Under the pieces are notes generated by a model, which did no database searches, was not told where the DNA came from, and was given only the letters and a program-made list of their open reading frames with translations. From an uncultured Serinicoccus sp. (GTDB lineage: Bacteria > Actinomycetota > Actinomycetes > Actinomycetales > Dermatophilaceae): 64,000 nucleotides of DNA. Where the stretch lies: NCBI RefSeq assembly GCF_947500995.1, contig NZ_CANMUA010000003.1, positions 186,001 through 250,000 on the forward strand. The letters are read 5' to 3'. Every line of letters begins with the position of its first letter. Within the stretch, counting starts at the first letter, position 1. Shown here in pieces: positions 18,105 to 25,997 of this stretch. The translations under genes were made by a program, and so were the position numbers.

Positions 18105-18964
18105 ACGCCGGACGGCTCAAGGACGGGCGCCAGCGCAGTCCCGTCTCGATGGTGACCATGCTGCTGCTGGCGCTGCTGTGGACGCTGCCGACCCTGGGCC
18201 TGCTCGTCACCAGCTTCCGCAGCCGGGACGACGCGCTGACCAGCGGTTGGTGGTCGGCGATCATCAACCCGTTCGGCACCTCGTGGACTCTCGGCAACTA
18301 CACCGAGGTCTTCGAGCGGGCGGACATGGGCAACGCCTTCCTCAACGGCATCGTGGTGGCGGTGCCGGCGACGGTCATCCCCATCATGTTCGCCGCCTTC
18401 GCCGCCTACGCGTTCACCTTCCTCCAGTTCCGGTTCAAGGAGACGCTGTTCATCGTCATCGTCGCGGTGATGGTGGTCCCGATCCACGTGGCCTTCCAGC
18501 CGTTGCTCAACCTCTTCGGCCCCAACGGTCTGGGCATCTCGGGTCAGTACCTCGCGGTGTGGCTGCTGCACACCGGCTTCGGCATGCCGTTGTGCATCTA
18601 CGTGCTGCGCAACTACATGTCCACGCTGCCCTACAGCGTGGTGGAGTCGGCCCGGATCGACGGCTGCTCCAACTTCCAGATCTTCTGGAAGCTCGTGGCG
18701 CCGATGGCGATGCCGGCGATGGCGGCGTTCGCCACCCTGCAGTTCCTCTGGGTGTGGAACGACCTGCTCATCGCCAAGCTGTTCCTCAGCAACGACAACA
18801 CCACGGTGATCGTCAAGCTCCAGCAGCTGCTGGGCACCCAGGGTCAGGGCGCCGAGCTGCTGACCGCGGGGGCGTTCATCTCGATGGTGCTGCCGATGAT
18901 CGTCTTCTTCGCGCTCCAGAACTTCCTGGTGCGCGGCATGACGAGCGGCGCGGTCAAGGGCTGA
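18101..18964 (+). CDS. ABC transporter permease 2 (MalG/AglG-like)
   Basis: The product has 287 residues and six membrane helices, a standard MalG size. The EAA loop is 'ESARIDGCSNFQIFWKLVAPMAMPA'. Conserved MalG-like segments include 'LPTLGLLVTSFRSRDD' at the first periplasmic loop and 'FQPLLNLFGPNGLGISG'. ATGA overlap with permease 1 shows translational coupling. A terminator hairpin follows, so the amylosucrase-like gene is probably a separate unit. Confidence 0.92.
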   Translation: MNAGRLKDGRQRSPVSMVTMLLLALLWTLPTLGLLVTSFRSRDDALTSGWWSAIINPFGTSWTLGNYTEVFERADMGNAFLNGIVVAVPATVIPIMFAAFAAYAFTFLQFRFKETLFIVIVAVMVVPIHVAFQPLLNLFGPNGLGISGQYLAVWLLHTGFGMPLCIYVLRNYMSTLPYSVVESARIDGCSNFQIFWKLVAPMAMPAMAAFATLQFLWVWNDLLIAKLFLSNDNTTVIVKLQQLLGTQGQGAELLTAGAFISMVLPMIVFFALQNFLVRGMTSGAVKG

Positions 18965-18988
18965 CCGCGTCCGCGCCTGGCTCGACGT

Positions 18989-19029
18989 CGAGCGGGCGGG
19001 AGATCCCCGGTGGAGCTCCCGCCCGCTCG
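18989..19029 (+). terminator. Terminator of the sugar ABC operon
   Basis: A 14-bp perfect stem (CGAGCGGGCGGGAG pairing with 19016-19029) has a 13-nt loop and begins 25 nt after the permease stop. Confidence 0.75.
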
Positions 19030-19048
19030 TCGCGTCCGATGATTGGAT

Positions 19049-21046
19049 GTGACCGTGACACGTGAACTCCCCTGGCCCGTGGCACTTCCCCCGGAGGCCC
19101 GCGCCCGCACCGAGGCCGTCCTGGCCCCGCTGCCCGAGCATCGCCGCACCACCTTCGCCCTGCGCGTGGCCCGCTGGTGGGACGACCTCGTCGCCGGGCT
19201 CGCGCCCTACCCGGACCCGCCCGCCGTGGCCGCGCGGGTGCTCGAGCTGGCGGCGACGGCATACCGCGACCGCGACGAGGATCTGCACCTGCTGGACCAG
19301 CGACGGTCCCTGGAGCCGGACTGGTTCCAGCGCCCGGACGTCGTGGGCTACGCCGGCTACGCCGAGCGGCTCACCGAGGAGGGCACGCTCACCGCGCTCG
19401 CCCGGCTGGCCGACCACCTCACCGGTCTGGGCGTGCGCTACCTGCACCTCATGCCGCTGCTGCAACCGCGCCCGGCGCCCAACGACGGAGGGTATGCCGT
19501 CGCCGACTACCGCTCGGTGCGCGAGGACCTGGGGTCGATGGACGACCTGCGGTCCCTCACCGCGAGCCTGCGCGAGCGGGGCATCAGCGTGTGCCTCGAC
19601 CTGGTGCTCAACCACGTCGCCCGCGAGCACGCCTGGGCCCTGGCCGCGCGCGAGGGTGACGAGCGCTACCGCCGGTACTTCCACGTCTACCCCGACCGCG
19701 AGGTGCCCGACGCCTACGAGCGCACCCTGCTGGAGGTCTTCCCGGACTTCGCCCCCGGCAACTTCACCTGGGACGAGGAGCTGCAGGGGTGGGTCTGGAC
19801 GACCTTCAACGACTACCAGTGGGACCTGGCGTGGGACAACCCCGACGTCTTCGCCGAGCTGGCCGATGTCATCCTCTTCCTCGCCAACCAGGGCGTGGAG
19901 GTCCTGCGGCTGGACGCGATCGCGTTCATCTGGAAGCGCATGGGCACCCAGTGCCAGAACGAGCCCGAGGTGCACCAGCTCACGCAGGCGCTGCGGGCGC
20001 TGGCCCGGATGGCCGCTCCGGCGCTGGTCTTCAAGGCCGAGGCGATCGTCGGCCCCAACGAGGTGGTGCACTACCTCGGCCGGGGTCAGCACCACGGCAA
20101 GGTCTCCGACCTCGCCTACCACAACAGCCTCATGGTGCAGATCTGGTCGATGCTCGCCAGCGGCGACGCGCGGCTGGCCACCCACGCCCTCGGGCGCTTC
20201 CCTGCCGTCCCGTCCACGACGGCCTGGATCACCTACCTGCGCTGCCACGACGACATCGGCTGGGCCATCGACGACGACGACGCGCGCTCGGTGATGGTCG
20301 ACGGCCACGGTCACCGGACCTTCCTGTCGGACTACTACTCCGGGGAGTTCCCGGGCTCCGGGGCGACCGGGCTCGTCTTCCAGCACAACCCGCTCACCGG
20401 CGACCGCCGCATCTCCGGGTCGGCCGCCAGCCTGAGCGGGCTGGAGCGGGCGCTGGAGCTGGTGGACGGCGCCGTCGACGAGGAGGCGGCCACGGAGGCC
20501 GAGCACGCGGTCGACGAGGCGGTGGCCCGGCTCCTGCTGGGGTATGCCGTCGTCTACGGCTTCGGCGGGATCCCGGTCATCTGGTCGGGCGACGAGATCG
20601 CGAGCCTGGGCGACGCCGGGTGGGACCAGGTCCCCGAGCACGCGGCGGACAACCGCTGGGTCCACCGGCCCCGGCTGGACCGGGAGGAGGTCGCCGCCGC
20701 GCGCGAGGCGCCGGAGTCGGCCGCCGGGCGGGTGCTGCGGGGCATGCAGCACCTCGCCCGCACCCGGGCGTCCCTGCCCCACCTGCACGCGAGCGTCGGC
20801 GCGAAGGTCGTCGCGGCGCCGGACGCGGCGGTCTTCGTCGTGGTCCGCCGCCACCCGGTCGGCACCATGGTGCAGCTCTACAACCTCACGGCCGTGCCGC
20901 GCTCCGTCCCCGGCTGGTGGCTGCGGGAGCAGGGCCTGTCGGTGGACCGGACCGTGGACGCCCTCAACGGCTACCCGCCGAGCCTCACCGCCGACGGCTC
21001 GGTCTACCTGTCGACCTACCAGCCGGTGTGGCTCGTGCGCGGTTGA
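19049..21046 (+). CDS. Amylosucrase-like glycoside hydrolase family 13 enzyme
   Basis: The product has about 665 residues. The TIM-barrel motifs of GH13 are complete: 'VLNHVA', nucleophile Asp289 in 'LRLDAIAFIWKRMGTQCQN', acid Glu331 in 'VFKAEAIVGP' and 'RCHDDIGW' (Asp401/402). The stretch around the nucleophile and the long N-terminal helical region are typical of GH13 subfamily 4 (amylosucrase/sucrose hydrolase), which acts on sucrose to form alpha-1,4-glucan or release glucose and fructose. Sucrose specificity is inferred. Start choice is uncertain: TTG 19043, GTG 19049 or GTG 19055; no ribosome site is evident. It probably metabolises the sugar brought in by the ABC transporter just upstream. 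Confidence 0.85.
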   Translation: MTVTRELPWPVALPPEARARTEAVLAPLPEHRRTTFALRVARWWDDLVAGLAPYPDPPAVAARVLELAATAYRDRDEDLHLLDQRRSLEPDWFQRPDVVGYAGYAERLTEEGTLTALARLADHLTGLGVRYLHLMPLLQPRPAPNDGGYAVADYRSVREDLGSMDDLRSLTASLRERGISVCLDLVLNHVAREHAWALAAREGDERYRRYFHVYPDREVPDAYERTLLEVFPDFAPGNFTWDEELQGWVWTTFNDYQWDLAWDNPDVFAELADVILFLANQGVEVLRLDAIAFIWKRMGTQCQNEPEVHQLTQALRALARMAAPALVFKAEAIVGPNEVVHYLGRGQHHGKVSDLAYHNSLMVQIWSMLASGDARLATHALGRFPAVPSTTAWITYLRCHDDIGWAIDDDDARSVMVDGHGHRTFLSDYYSGEFPGSGATGLVFQHNPLTGDRRISGSAASLSGLERALELVDGAVDEEAATEAEHAVDEAVARLLLGYAVVYGFGGIPVIWSGDEIASLGDAGWDQVPEHAADNRWVHRPRLDREEVAAAREAPESAAGRVLRGMQHLARTRASLPHLHASVGAKVVAAPDAAVFVVVRRHPVGTMVQLYNLTAVPRSVPGWWLREQGLSVDRTVDALNGYPPSLTADGSVYLSTYQPVWLVRG

Positions 21047-21047
21047 C

Positions 21048-21067
21048 CTATACCCCCCGGGGTATAG
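21048..21067. promoter_or_regulatory. CsoR-type palindromic operator
   Basis: CTATACCCC-CC-GGGGTATAG is a perfect 9-bp inverted repeat with a 2-nt centre. It has the A/T-flanked C-run and G-run layout of CsoR-family sites and closely resembles the site before csoR at 43401-43417. A TTGACC just upstream (21043-21048) could be a -35 element, which would place the operator in the promoter spacer. Confidence 0.65.
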
Positions 21068-21123
21068 TAGTCTGGAGGTCAGGACGCCGCGACGGCGTCC
21101 GACGACCGACCGAGGAGCCCCCC

Positions 21124-21291
21124 GTGTGCCGAGCTGTCACCTGCAGGACCTGCGGCAGGACCACCTGGGCCGGCTGCGGCCAGCACGTCGACCAGGTCCG
21201 GCGCGGGGTGCCGGCCGGCCAGTGGTGCGACGGGCACGAGGGCACCGCCCCCTCCGGTGGTGGCCTGCTCTCCCGGCTCCTCGGGCGCTGA
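21124..21291 (+). CDS. Small Cys-rich protein (55 residues) behind a CsoR-type operator
   Basis: The gene is short, starts with GTG 21124 and has GAGGAG 6 nt upstream. The product carries five Cys in the first 20 residues or so ('VCRAVTCRTCGRTTWAGCGQHVDQV') and one more in 'WCDGHEG', with several His; this is a metal-binding, zinc-ribbon-like arrangement. The C-terminal tail 'GGGLLSRLLGR' is short and amphipathic. Similar small proteins, as I recall, are common in actinobacteria and annotated only as hypothetical. The CsoR-type palindrome 57 nt upstream, plus a short GGACGCCG/CGGCGTCC hairpin in the leader, suggest copper-responsive expression. Function is unknown; copper or zinc handling is inference. 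Confidence 0.75.
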   Translation: MCRAVTCRTCGRTTWAGCGQHVDQVRRGVPAGQWCDGHEGTAPSGGGLLSRLLGR

Positions 21292-21316
21292 CGACCGCGT
21301 TCCCCTGCGCGGTCCC

Positions 21317-21365
21317 GACGTCGGCCGTCCTCGCCCCATCCCTGTTCGCGAGGGCGGCCGACGTC
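21317..21365 (+). terminator. Terminator after the Cys-rich gene
   Basis: An 18-bp stem with one G-U pair (GACGTCGGCCG arms; 21317-21334 and 21348-21365) has a 13-nt loop. Confidence 0.7.
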
Positions 21366-21426
21366 CCTGCGGCGTGTGCCCGCCGGGCGCGCCGGGTCCC
21401 CTCGGTTCCGGACATAGGGTGTCGCC

Positions 21427-22932
21427 ATGCAGCTGAGCGACCTCGCCGCCCTCCTGGGGGCCCGCCTCGTCCCCGGCCCTGAGGCCGACGACGTGCGGGT
21501 CACCGGGGTGAGCCACCAGGCGGACTGGATCCGGCCGGGGGACGCCTTCGTGGCCATCCGCGGAGCCCGCTTCGACGGGCACACCTTCATCGACCGGGCC
21601 GTGCACGGCGGCGCGGTCGCCGTCATCGGCGAGGGGATGCCCGACGGAGCGACCTGCCCCGTGCCCTACCTGAGCGTCGAGGCGGTGCGGCCGGCGCTGG
21701 CCGACGCGGCCACCGCCCTCGCCGGGCGCCCCAGCGACGCGCTGCGGGTCATCGGCGTCACGGGGACCGACGGCAAGACCACCACCTCCTGCCTGGCGCT
21801 GCACCTGCTGCGGGAGGCGGGGCGGGCGAGCGGGCTGCTCTCGACGATCGGCTACCAGCTGCCCGACGGCGTGCTGCGCCAGCCGCCCTCGCACTTCACC
21901 ACCCCCGAGGCCCCGCAGGTCCAGCAGATCCTGCGCGACATCGTCGAGGCCGGTGCGAGCGACGCGGTGGTCGAGAGCTCCAGCCACGCCCTGGCGCTGG
22001 ACCGGGTGCGGGGGGTCGACTACGACGTCGCGGTGTGGACCAACCTCACCGGTGAGCACCTGGACTTCCACGGCACGATGGAGCAATACTTCGCCGACAA
22101 GGCCCGCCTCGTGCAGCGGGCTCGGCACAGCGTCCTCAACGTCGACGACCACCCCTGGGTCGAGCAGCTCCTGCCGATGGCGACCGCCGACGGGCACGGC
22201 GTGACGACCTACTCCGCCGAGGGCTCCGCGGCCGACTGGCGCGCCACCGACGTGGTCGAGGGGGCCGAGGCCATCACCTTCACCGTCCACGCGCCTCAGG
22301 GCGAGGTGCCGGCCCGGCTGCCGATGATCGGCCGCTTCAACGTGGCCAACGCCCTGGCCGCGATGGCCGGCGCCGCGGCCACCGGCGTGCCGCTGGCCGA
22401 GCTCGTCGCCGGACTCGCCACCTTCGCCGGGGTCGCCGGGCGGATGGAGATGGTGGAGCACGGCGACGGCGACCCGCGGGTCATCGTCGACTTCGCCCAC
22501 ACCCCGCCGAGCCTGGAGAAGGCGCTGGAGACGGTGCGGGTGACCACCCGGGGCCGGCTGTGGGTCGTGCTCGGCTCGGCCGGCGGGCCGCGCGACCCGT
22601 CCAAGCGAGCCCCGCTCGGCCGGGTCGCCACCCAGCTCGCCGACCACGTCGTGCTCACCGAGGAGGACCACCGCACCACCCCGCTGCAGGAGATCCTTGA
22701 GGAGATGGAGCGGGGGGCGCGCGAGGCCGGGCGCGACAACTTCGTCTCGATCGGCGACCGCACCGAGGCGATCCGGTATGCCGTGCGCGAGGCCGCCCCG
22801 GAGGACACCGTCCTGCTGGCCGGGAAGGGCCCGGAGGAGACCATGGAGCGCGGCACCGAGCTGGTGCCCTGGGACGAGGTCGGGGAGGCCCGTCGGGCGC
22901 TCGCGGCGCGACGGGGCGAGGACGTCAGCTAG
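21427..22932 (+). CDS. Orphan MurE-like Mur ligase
   Basis: The product has 501 residues and complete MurE architecture: an N-terminal UDP-sugar domain ('VTGVSHQADWIRPGDAFVAIRG'), the ATP loop 'GVTGTDGKTTT', the carbamylated-Lys region 'FADKARLV', and a C-terminal ligase domain. The amino-acid selection site, normally DNPR for diaminopimelate, reads 'EEDHRTTP' here: Arg is kept but the rest is altered. It is not in a division cell-wall cluster, so it is probably a second, specialised MurE paralogue. Possible roles are peptidoglycan side-chain variation, recycling, or an unrelated amide ligation. The -10-like TAGGGT ends 6 nt before ATG 21427, so it is probably leaderless. Its end overlaps lgt by 8 nt, tail to tail. 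Confidence 0.85.
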   Translation: MQLSDLAALLGARLVPGPEADDVRVTGVSHQADWIRPGDAFVAIRGARFDGHTFIDRAVHGGAVAVIGEGMPDGATCPVPYLSVEAVRPALADAATALAGRPSDALRVIGVTGTDGKTTTSCLALHLLREAGRASGLLSTIGYQLPDGVLRQPPSHFTTPEAPQVQQILRDIVEAGASDAVVESSSHALALDRVRGVDYDVAVWTNLTGEHLDFHGTMEQYFADKARLVQRARHSVLNVDDHPWVEQLLPMATADGHGVTTYSAEGSAADWRATDVVEGAEAITFTVHAPQGEVPARLPMIGRFNVANALAAMAGAAATGVPLAELVAGLATFAGVAGRMEMVEHGDGDPRVIVDFAHTPPSLEKALETVRVTTRGRLWVVLGSAGGPRDPSKRAPLGRVATQLADHVVLTEEDHRTTPLQEILEEMERGAREAGRDNFVSIGDRTEAIRYAVREAAPEDTVLLAGKGPEETMERGTELVPWDEVGEARRALAARRGEDVS

Positions 22933-23812
22933 CCGGCTGCTCCTCGACCGGCTCCGGCGTCTCCACCTCGGGGCGTCGCAGGGCGCGCACGACGAGCACG
23001 ACCCCGGCCAGGACGAGCGGGATCGTCAGCCACTGGCCCATGTTGAGACCGGTCGCCTCGGCGAACTCGGTCAGCTGGGCGTCCGGCTCCCGGAAGAACT
23101 CCACGACGAACCGCCCGCCGCCGACCCCGATCGCGAAGACCCCGGCCAGCAGGCCGGGCCGCCAGCGCGCCCGGGTGCGCCAGAAGAGCCAGAAGAGCAC
23201 GAGGATGAGCAGCGCCCCCTCGAGCGCCGCCTCGTAGAGCTGGCTCGGGTGCCGGGGCTGCTCGCCCGCTCCGGGGAACACCATGGCCCACGGGACGTCG
23301 CTGGGCCGGCCCCACAGCTCGCCGTTGATGAAGTTGGCGATGCGGCCGAGCATCATGCCGATCGGCACGTTGACCGCGATGTAGTCGGTGACCCGCACCG
23401 GGCTCAGGTGGTTGCGCCAGGTGAACCACGCCATCGCGACGAGCACCCCGATGAGGCCGCCGTGGAAGCTCATCCCCCCGTTCCACGGCTGCAGGATCTC
23501 CCAGGAGGTCCAGAGCGAGGGGTTGTAGAACGTGGCGTAGCCGAGGCGGCCGCCGATGATGATGCCGAAGGTCACCCCGATCATGAGGTCGTCCACCTGC
23601 CGCGGCGTGATGGGACTCCCGGGCGCCTTGGCCATGCGGACGAAGTGCCAGTAGCCGAGCAGGATGCCCAGCAGGTAGGCCAGCGCGTAGTAGCGCAGCG
23701 TGAAGAAGCCCAGGTCGATGCCCGGGGAGAGCCCCAGGTCCTCCCAGCGCAACGGTGAGTCGTCGCCGGAGGCGCTCGCGGCGAGCAGGGCCAGGTCGGT
23801 CAGCAGCGGCAC
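22925..23812 (-). CDS. lgt: Prolipoprotein diacylglyceryl transferase
   Basis: The product has 295 residues and about seven membrane helices. It transfers diacylglycerol from phosphatidylglycerol to the lipobox Cys of prolipoproteins at the membrane. The family signature 'LGRIANFINGELWGRPS' (with the essential Arg) and the catalytic His region 'GGMSFHGGLIG' are intact, and 'HPSQLYEAALEG' follows. The GTG start at 23812 has TATCGT 7 nt upstream, a leaderless arrangement. Several lipoproteins in this window (10777, 15529 and 39195) are its substrates. It is not next to the usual trp genes. Confidence 0.95.
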   Translation of the reverse strand: MPLLTDLALLAASASGDDSPLRWEDLGLSPGIDLGFFTLRYYALAYLLGILLGYWHFVRMAKAPGSPITPRQVDDLMIGVTFGIIIGGRLGYATFYNPSLWTSWEILQPWNGGMSFHGGLIGVLVAMAWFTWRNHLSPVRVTDYIAVNVPIGMMLGRIANFINGELWGRPSDVPWAMVFPGAGEQPRHPSQLYEAALEGALLILVLFWLFWRTRARWRPGLLAGVFAIGVGGGRFVVEFFREPDAQLTEFAEATGLNMGQWLTIPLVLAGVVLVVRALRRPEVETPEPVEEQPAS

Positions 23813-23921
23813 GAGCGCGACGATATCCGGTGGGCCTGGGTATGCCGTGCCCCGCGCCGCGGTGGCCGGGCCCGGCGGCGACCGAGGACGCCGGAGGACG
23901 CCGGTGCGCCGTCCGCCCGGC

Positions 23922-25046
23922 TCAGGTGCCGAACGCGGCGAGCACCTCGGCCCGGGTGACGTCGGCCAGGGACGCGTGCTGCCAGCGGGGCAGACGGTCC
24001 TTGTCGACGAGCTGGGCGCGGACGCCCTCGGCGAAGTCGGGGTGGGCCGCGAAGACCGGGCCCAGCCGCAGGTCCTGCGCCAGGACCTCCTCGACGGTCA
24101 GGGACGCCGCCCGGCGCAGCGCCTCCAGCGTCACCGCCACCGAGTGGGGGGAGCGCGAGCCGACCAGCTCACCCGCCTCCCGGGCGGCGGGCTCGGAGTG
24201 CTCGCGCAGGCGCCGGAGGATCTCCGCGGCGTCGTCCCCGGCGTAGCACTCGTCGATCCAGGGCCGCTGCTGCTGCAGCCAGGACGGGGACGTCCCGGCC
24301 GGGTCCGTGGTGCCGGTGCTGGCCCGTCCGCCGGCCGGGTCGGCGTCGCCCGCCGCGTCAGGGGTCCGGACGAAGGAGGCCAGGGTCGCCGCGTCCCGCG
24401 TGGGGTCCTCGCGCAGGGCGGCGAGGACCTCCTCCTGGGTGCTGCTCGGCACCACGGCGTCGGCCATGCCGAGCAGCACCGCGTCCGCCCCGCCCACCGG
24501 CGCGCCGGTCAGCGCGACGTGGGTGCCGGTCTCGCCGGGGGCGCGCGAGAGCGGGTGCAGCCCGGCGACATCGGGGAAGAAGCCGATGACGACCTCCGGC
24601 ATGGCCAGCTGGGTCCGCTCGGTCACCAGCCGCACCGACCCGTGCGCCGAGACCCCCACGCCCCCGCCCATGACGATGCCGTCCATCCACGCGACGTAGG
24701 GCTTGGGGTAGGCCGCGACCAGGGCGTCCACGGCATACTCCGCCTCCCAGTAGTCGAGCGCCTCCTGCTCGCGGCCGGCGAGGATCGCCTCCCGCAGCGC
24801 GCGGACGTCGCCCCCGGCGCACAGCCCCCGCTCCCCGGCGCCGTCGAGCACGACCGCCGCGATGGTGTCGTCGTCGGCCCACGCCCGCAGCTGGTGCAGC
24901 AGCGAGTCGATGCTGGGCCGGTCCAGCGCGTTGATCGCGCGCGGGCGGTCCAGGCGCACCCTGCCCAGCGGGCCGTCCACGGCATACACCACCCCCGCTC
25001 CGTGGCCCTCGGCCGGCTGCCAGGTCAGGGAGGCGTCGTCGCGCAT
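23922..25046 (-). CDS. 3-hydroxyisobutyryl-CoA hydrolase (crotonase family)
   Basis: The product has 374 residues. The crotonase oxyanion hole is seen in 'GLCAGGDVRAL' and 'IVMGGGVGVSAHG'. The long C-terminal extension with 'FFPDVAGLHPLSRAPGETGTHVALTG' and the closing 'DKDRLPRWQHASLADVT' identifies the HIBCH branch rather than a plain enoyl-CoA hydratase. It hydrolyses 3-hydroxyisobutyryl-CoA in valine breakdown. An inserted Ala/Gly/Thr/Asp-rich loop (about residues 237-257) is probably a surface insertion. It stands alone between lgt and a divergent DUF5926-type gene. Confidence 0.88.
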   Translation of the reverse strand: MRDDASLTWQPAEGHGAGVVYAVDGPLGRVRLDRPRAINALDRPSIDSLLHQLRAWADDDTIAAVVLDGAGERGLCAGGDVRALREAILAGREQEALDYWEAEYAVDALVAAYPKPYVAWMDGIVMGGGVGVSAHGSVRLVTERTQLAMPEVVIGFFPDVAGLHPLSRAPGETGTHVALTGAPVGGADAVLLGMADAVVPSSTQEEVLAALREDPTRDAATLASFVRTPDAAGDADPAGGRASTGTTDPAGTSPSWLQQQRPWIDECYAGDDAAEILRRLREHSEPAAREAGELVGSRSPHSVAVTLEALRRAASLTVEEVLAQDLRLGPVFAAHPDFAEGVRAQLVDKDRLPRWQHASLADVTRAEVLAAFGT

Positions 25047-25084
25047 GCAGGCAGGCTCTCACGACGCACGTAGACTCGCCCGCT

Positions 25085-25993
25085 ATGGGTAAGGCATCAC
25101 GCAAGAAGCGGCAGGCGGGCGGCACGCAGGCGCAGGGGTCGGCACGGCCGGCGCCCTTCGTCTCCCGGCCCTTCGAGGGTCTCGCGGACGAGAGCGAGTG
25201 GGTGGCGATGCGGGAGATCCTCCCCGCCGCCTCGGCTCCGGTCACCCTCGCCGTCCCCGAGGGCACGACGGTCTCCGGCCGCGAGGTCCCCGCGGGCGAG
25301 CACGAGGTCACCCTGGTCACCGTCCTGCCCGCGGCGATGCCGGCGATCCACCGCGAGAACGGCGAGGTGCTCGTCGCCCTCCAGTCCCGCACCAGCAGCG
25401 GTGACGCCTCCCGCGACATCGTCGCCGCCGCCCTCACCGCGCTCGCCGCGGACCCGGGCACCTCGGTCAACTCGGTGCGCCCGGCGACCACCGACACCCC
25501 GCGGCTGCAGGACGTCCTGGTCGAGGGGCAGCAGCTGGCCGTCGAGGTGCACGACGACTTCGGCTTCTGGCTCGGCGAGGACGCCAGCGAGGAGATGACG
25601 GCCGCGCTCGAGCAGATGAACGAGTCGGCCGTCCCCATGGCCCGCGTCGAGGGCGTGCCCACCGCGTTCTGGTGCCACATGTCGGGGCGGTCCTACATCC
25701 GGTGGATCCTCGACGAGGACGAGGACACGGCGCTGCAGGCGCTGGCCCGGCTCCAGGCCGCCCACGAGCACACCCTGGGCGAGGGCACCGACCTCATCGG
25801 CGCGTTCCGGGCCTGCGGGGTGCTCGTGCCCGTCCTGGAGGTGCCCGCCGACAGCGCCGCCGAGGACCACGCCGAGGCGCTGACCGCGCTCCAGGAGCGG
25901 TATGCCGCCGCCCTCGGCCAGGAGGCGGCGCTCACCGAGCCCGAGCGCCGGGCCAGGAACGCCCTGGTCTCCCGCCAGGTCACCCTGCGCTGA
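25085..25993 (+). CDS. DUF5926-type conserved actinobacterial protein
   Basis: The product has 302 residues. The N-terminus 'MGKASRKKRQ' is basic, and the rest is an acidic globular protein with 'FVSRPFEGLADESEWVAMREILPAA' and 'DFGFWLG', a pattern I associate with DUF5926 (sometimes mis-annotated as SecA or topoisomerase). It has no membrane segments, and the biochemical role is unknown. ATG 25085 is preceded at 8 nt by TAGACT, suggesting a leaderless or nearly leaderless start. A glycosyltransferase gene follows 4 nt later, so they form an operon. Confidence 0.75.
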   Translation: MGKASRKKRQAGGTQAQGSARPAPFVSRPFEGLADESEWVAMREILPAASAPVTLAVPEGTTVSGREVPAGEHEVTLVTVLPAAMPAIHRENGEVLVALQSRTSSGDASRDIVAAALTALAADPGTSVNSVRPATTDTPRLQDVLVEGQQLAVEVHDDFGFWLGEDASEEMTAALEQMNESAVPMARVEGVPTAFWCHMSGRSYIRWILDEDEDTALQALARLQAAHEHTLGEGTDLIGAFRACGVLVPVLEVPADSAAEDHAEALTALQERYAAALGQEAALTEPERRARNALVSRQVTLR

Positions 25994-25997
25994 GCCG

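Noticed and set aside
21082-21100. GGACGCCG/CGGCGTCC hairpin before the Cys-rich gene as a riboswitch
   Set aside because: It is only an 8-bp stem in a 50-nt leader; it could affect translation but shows no known riboswitch core.
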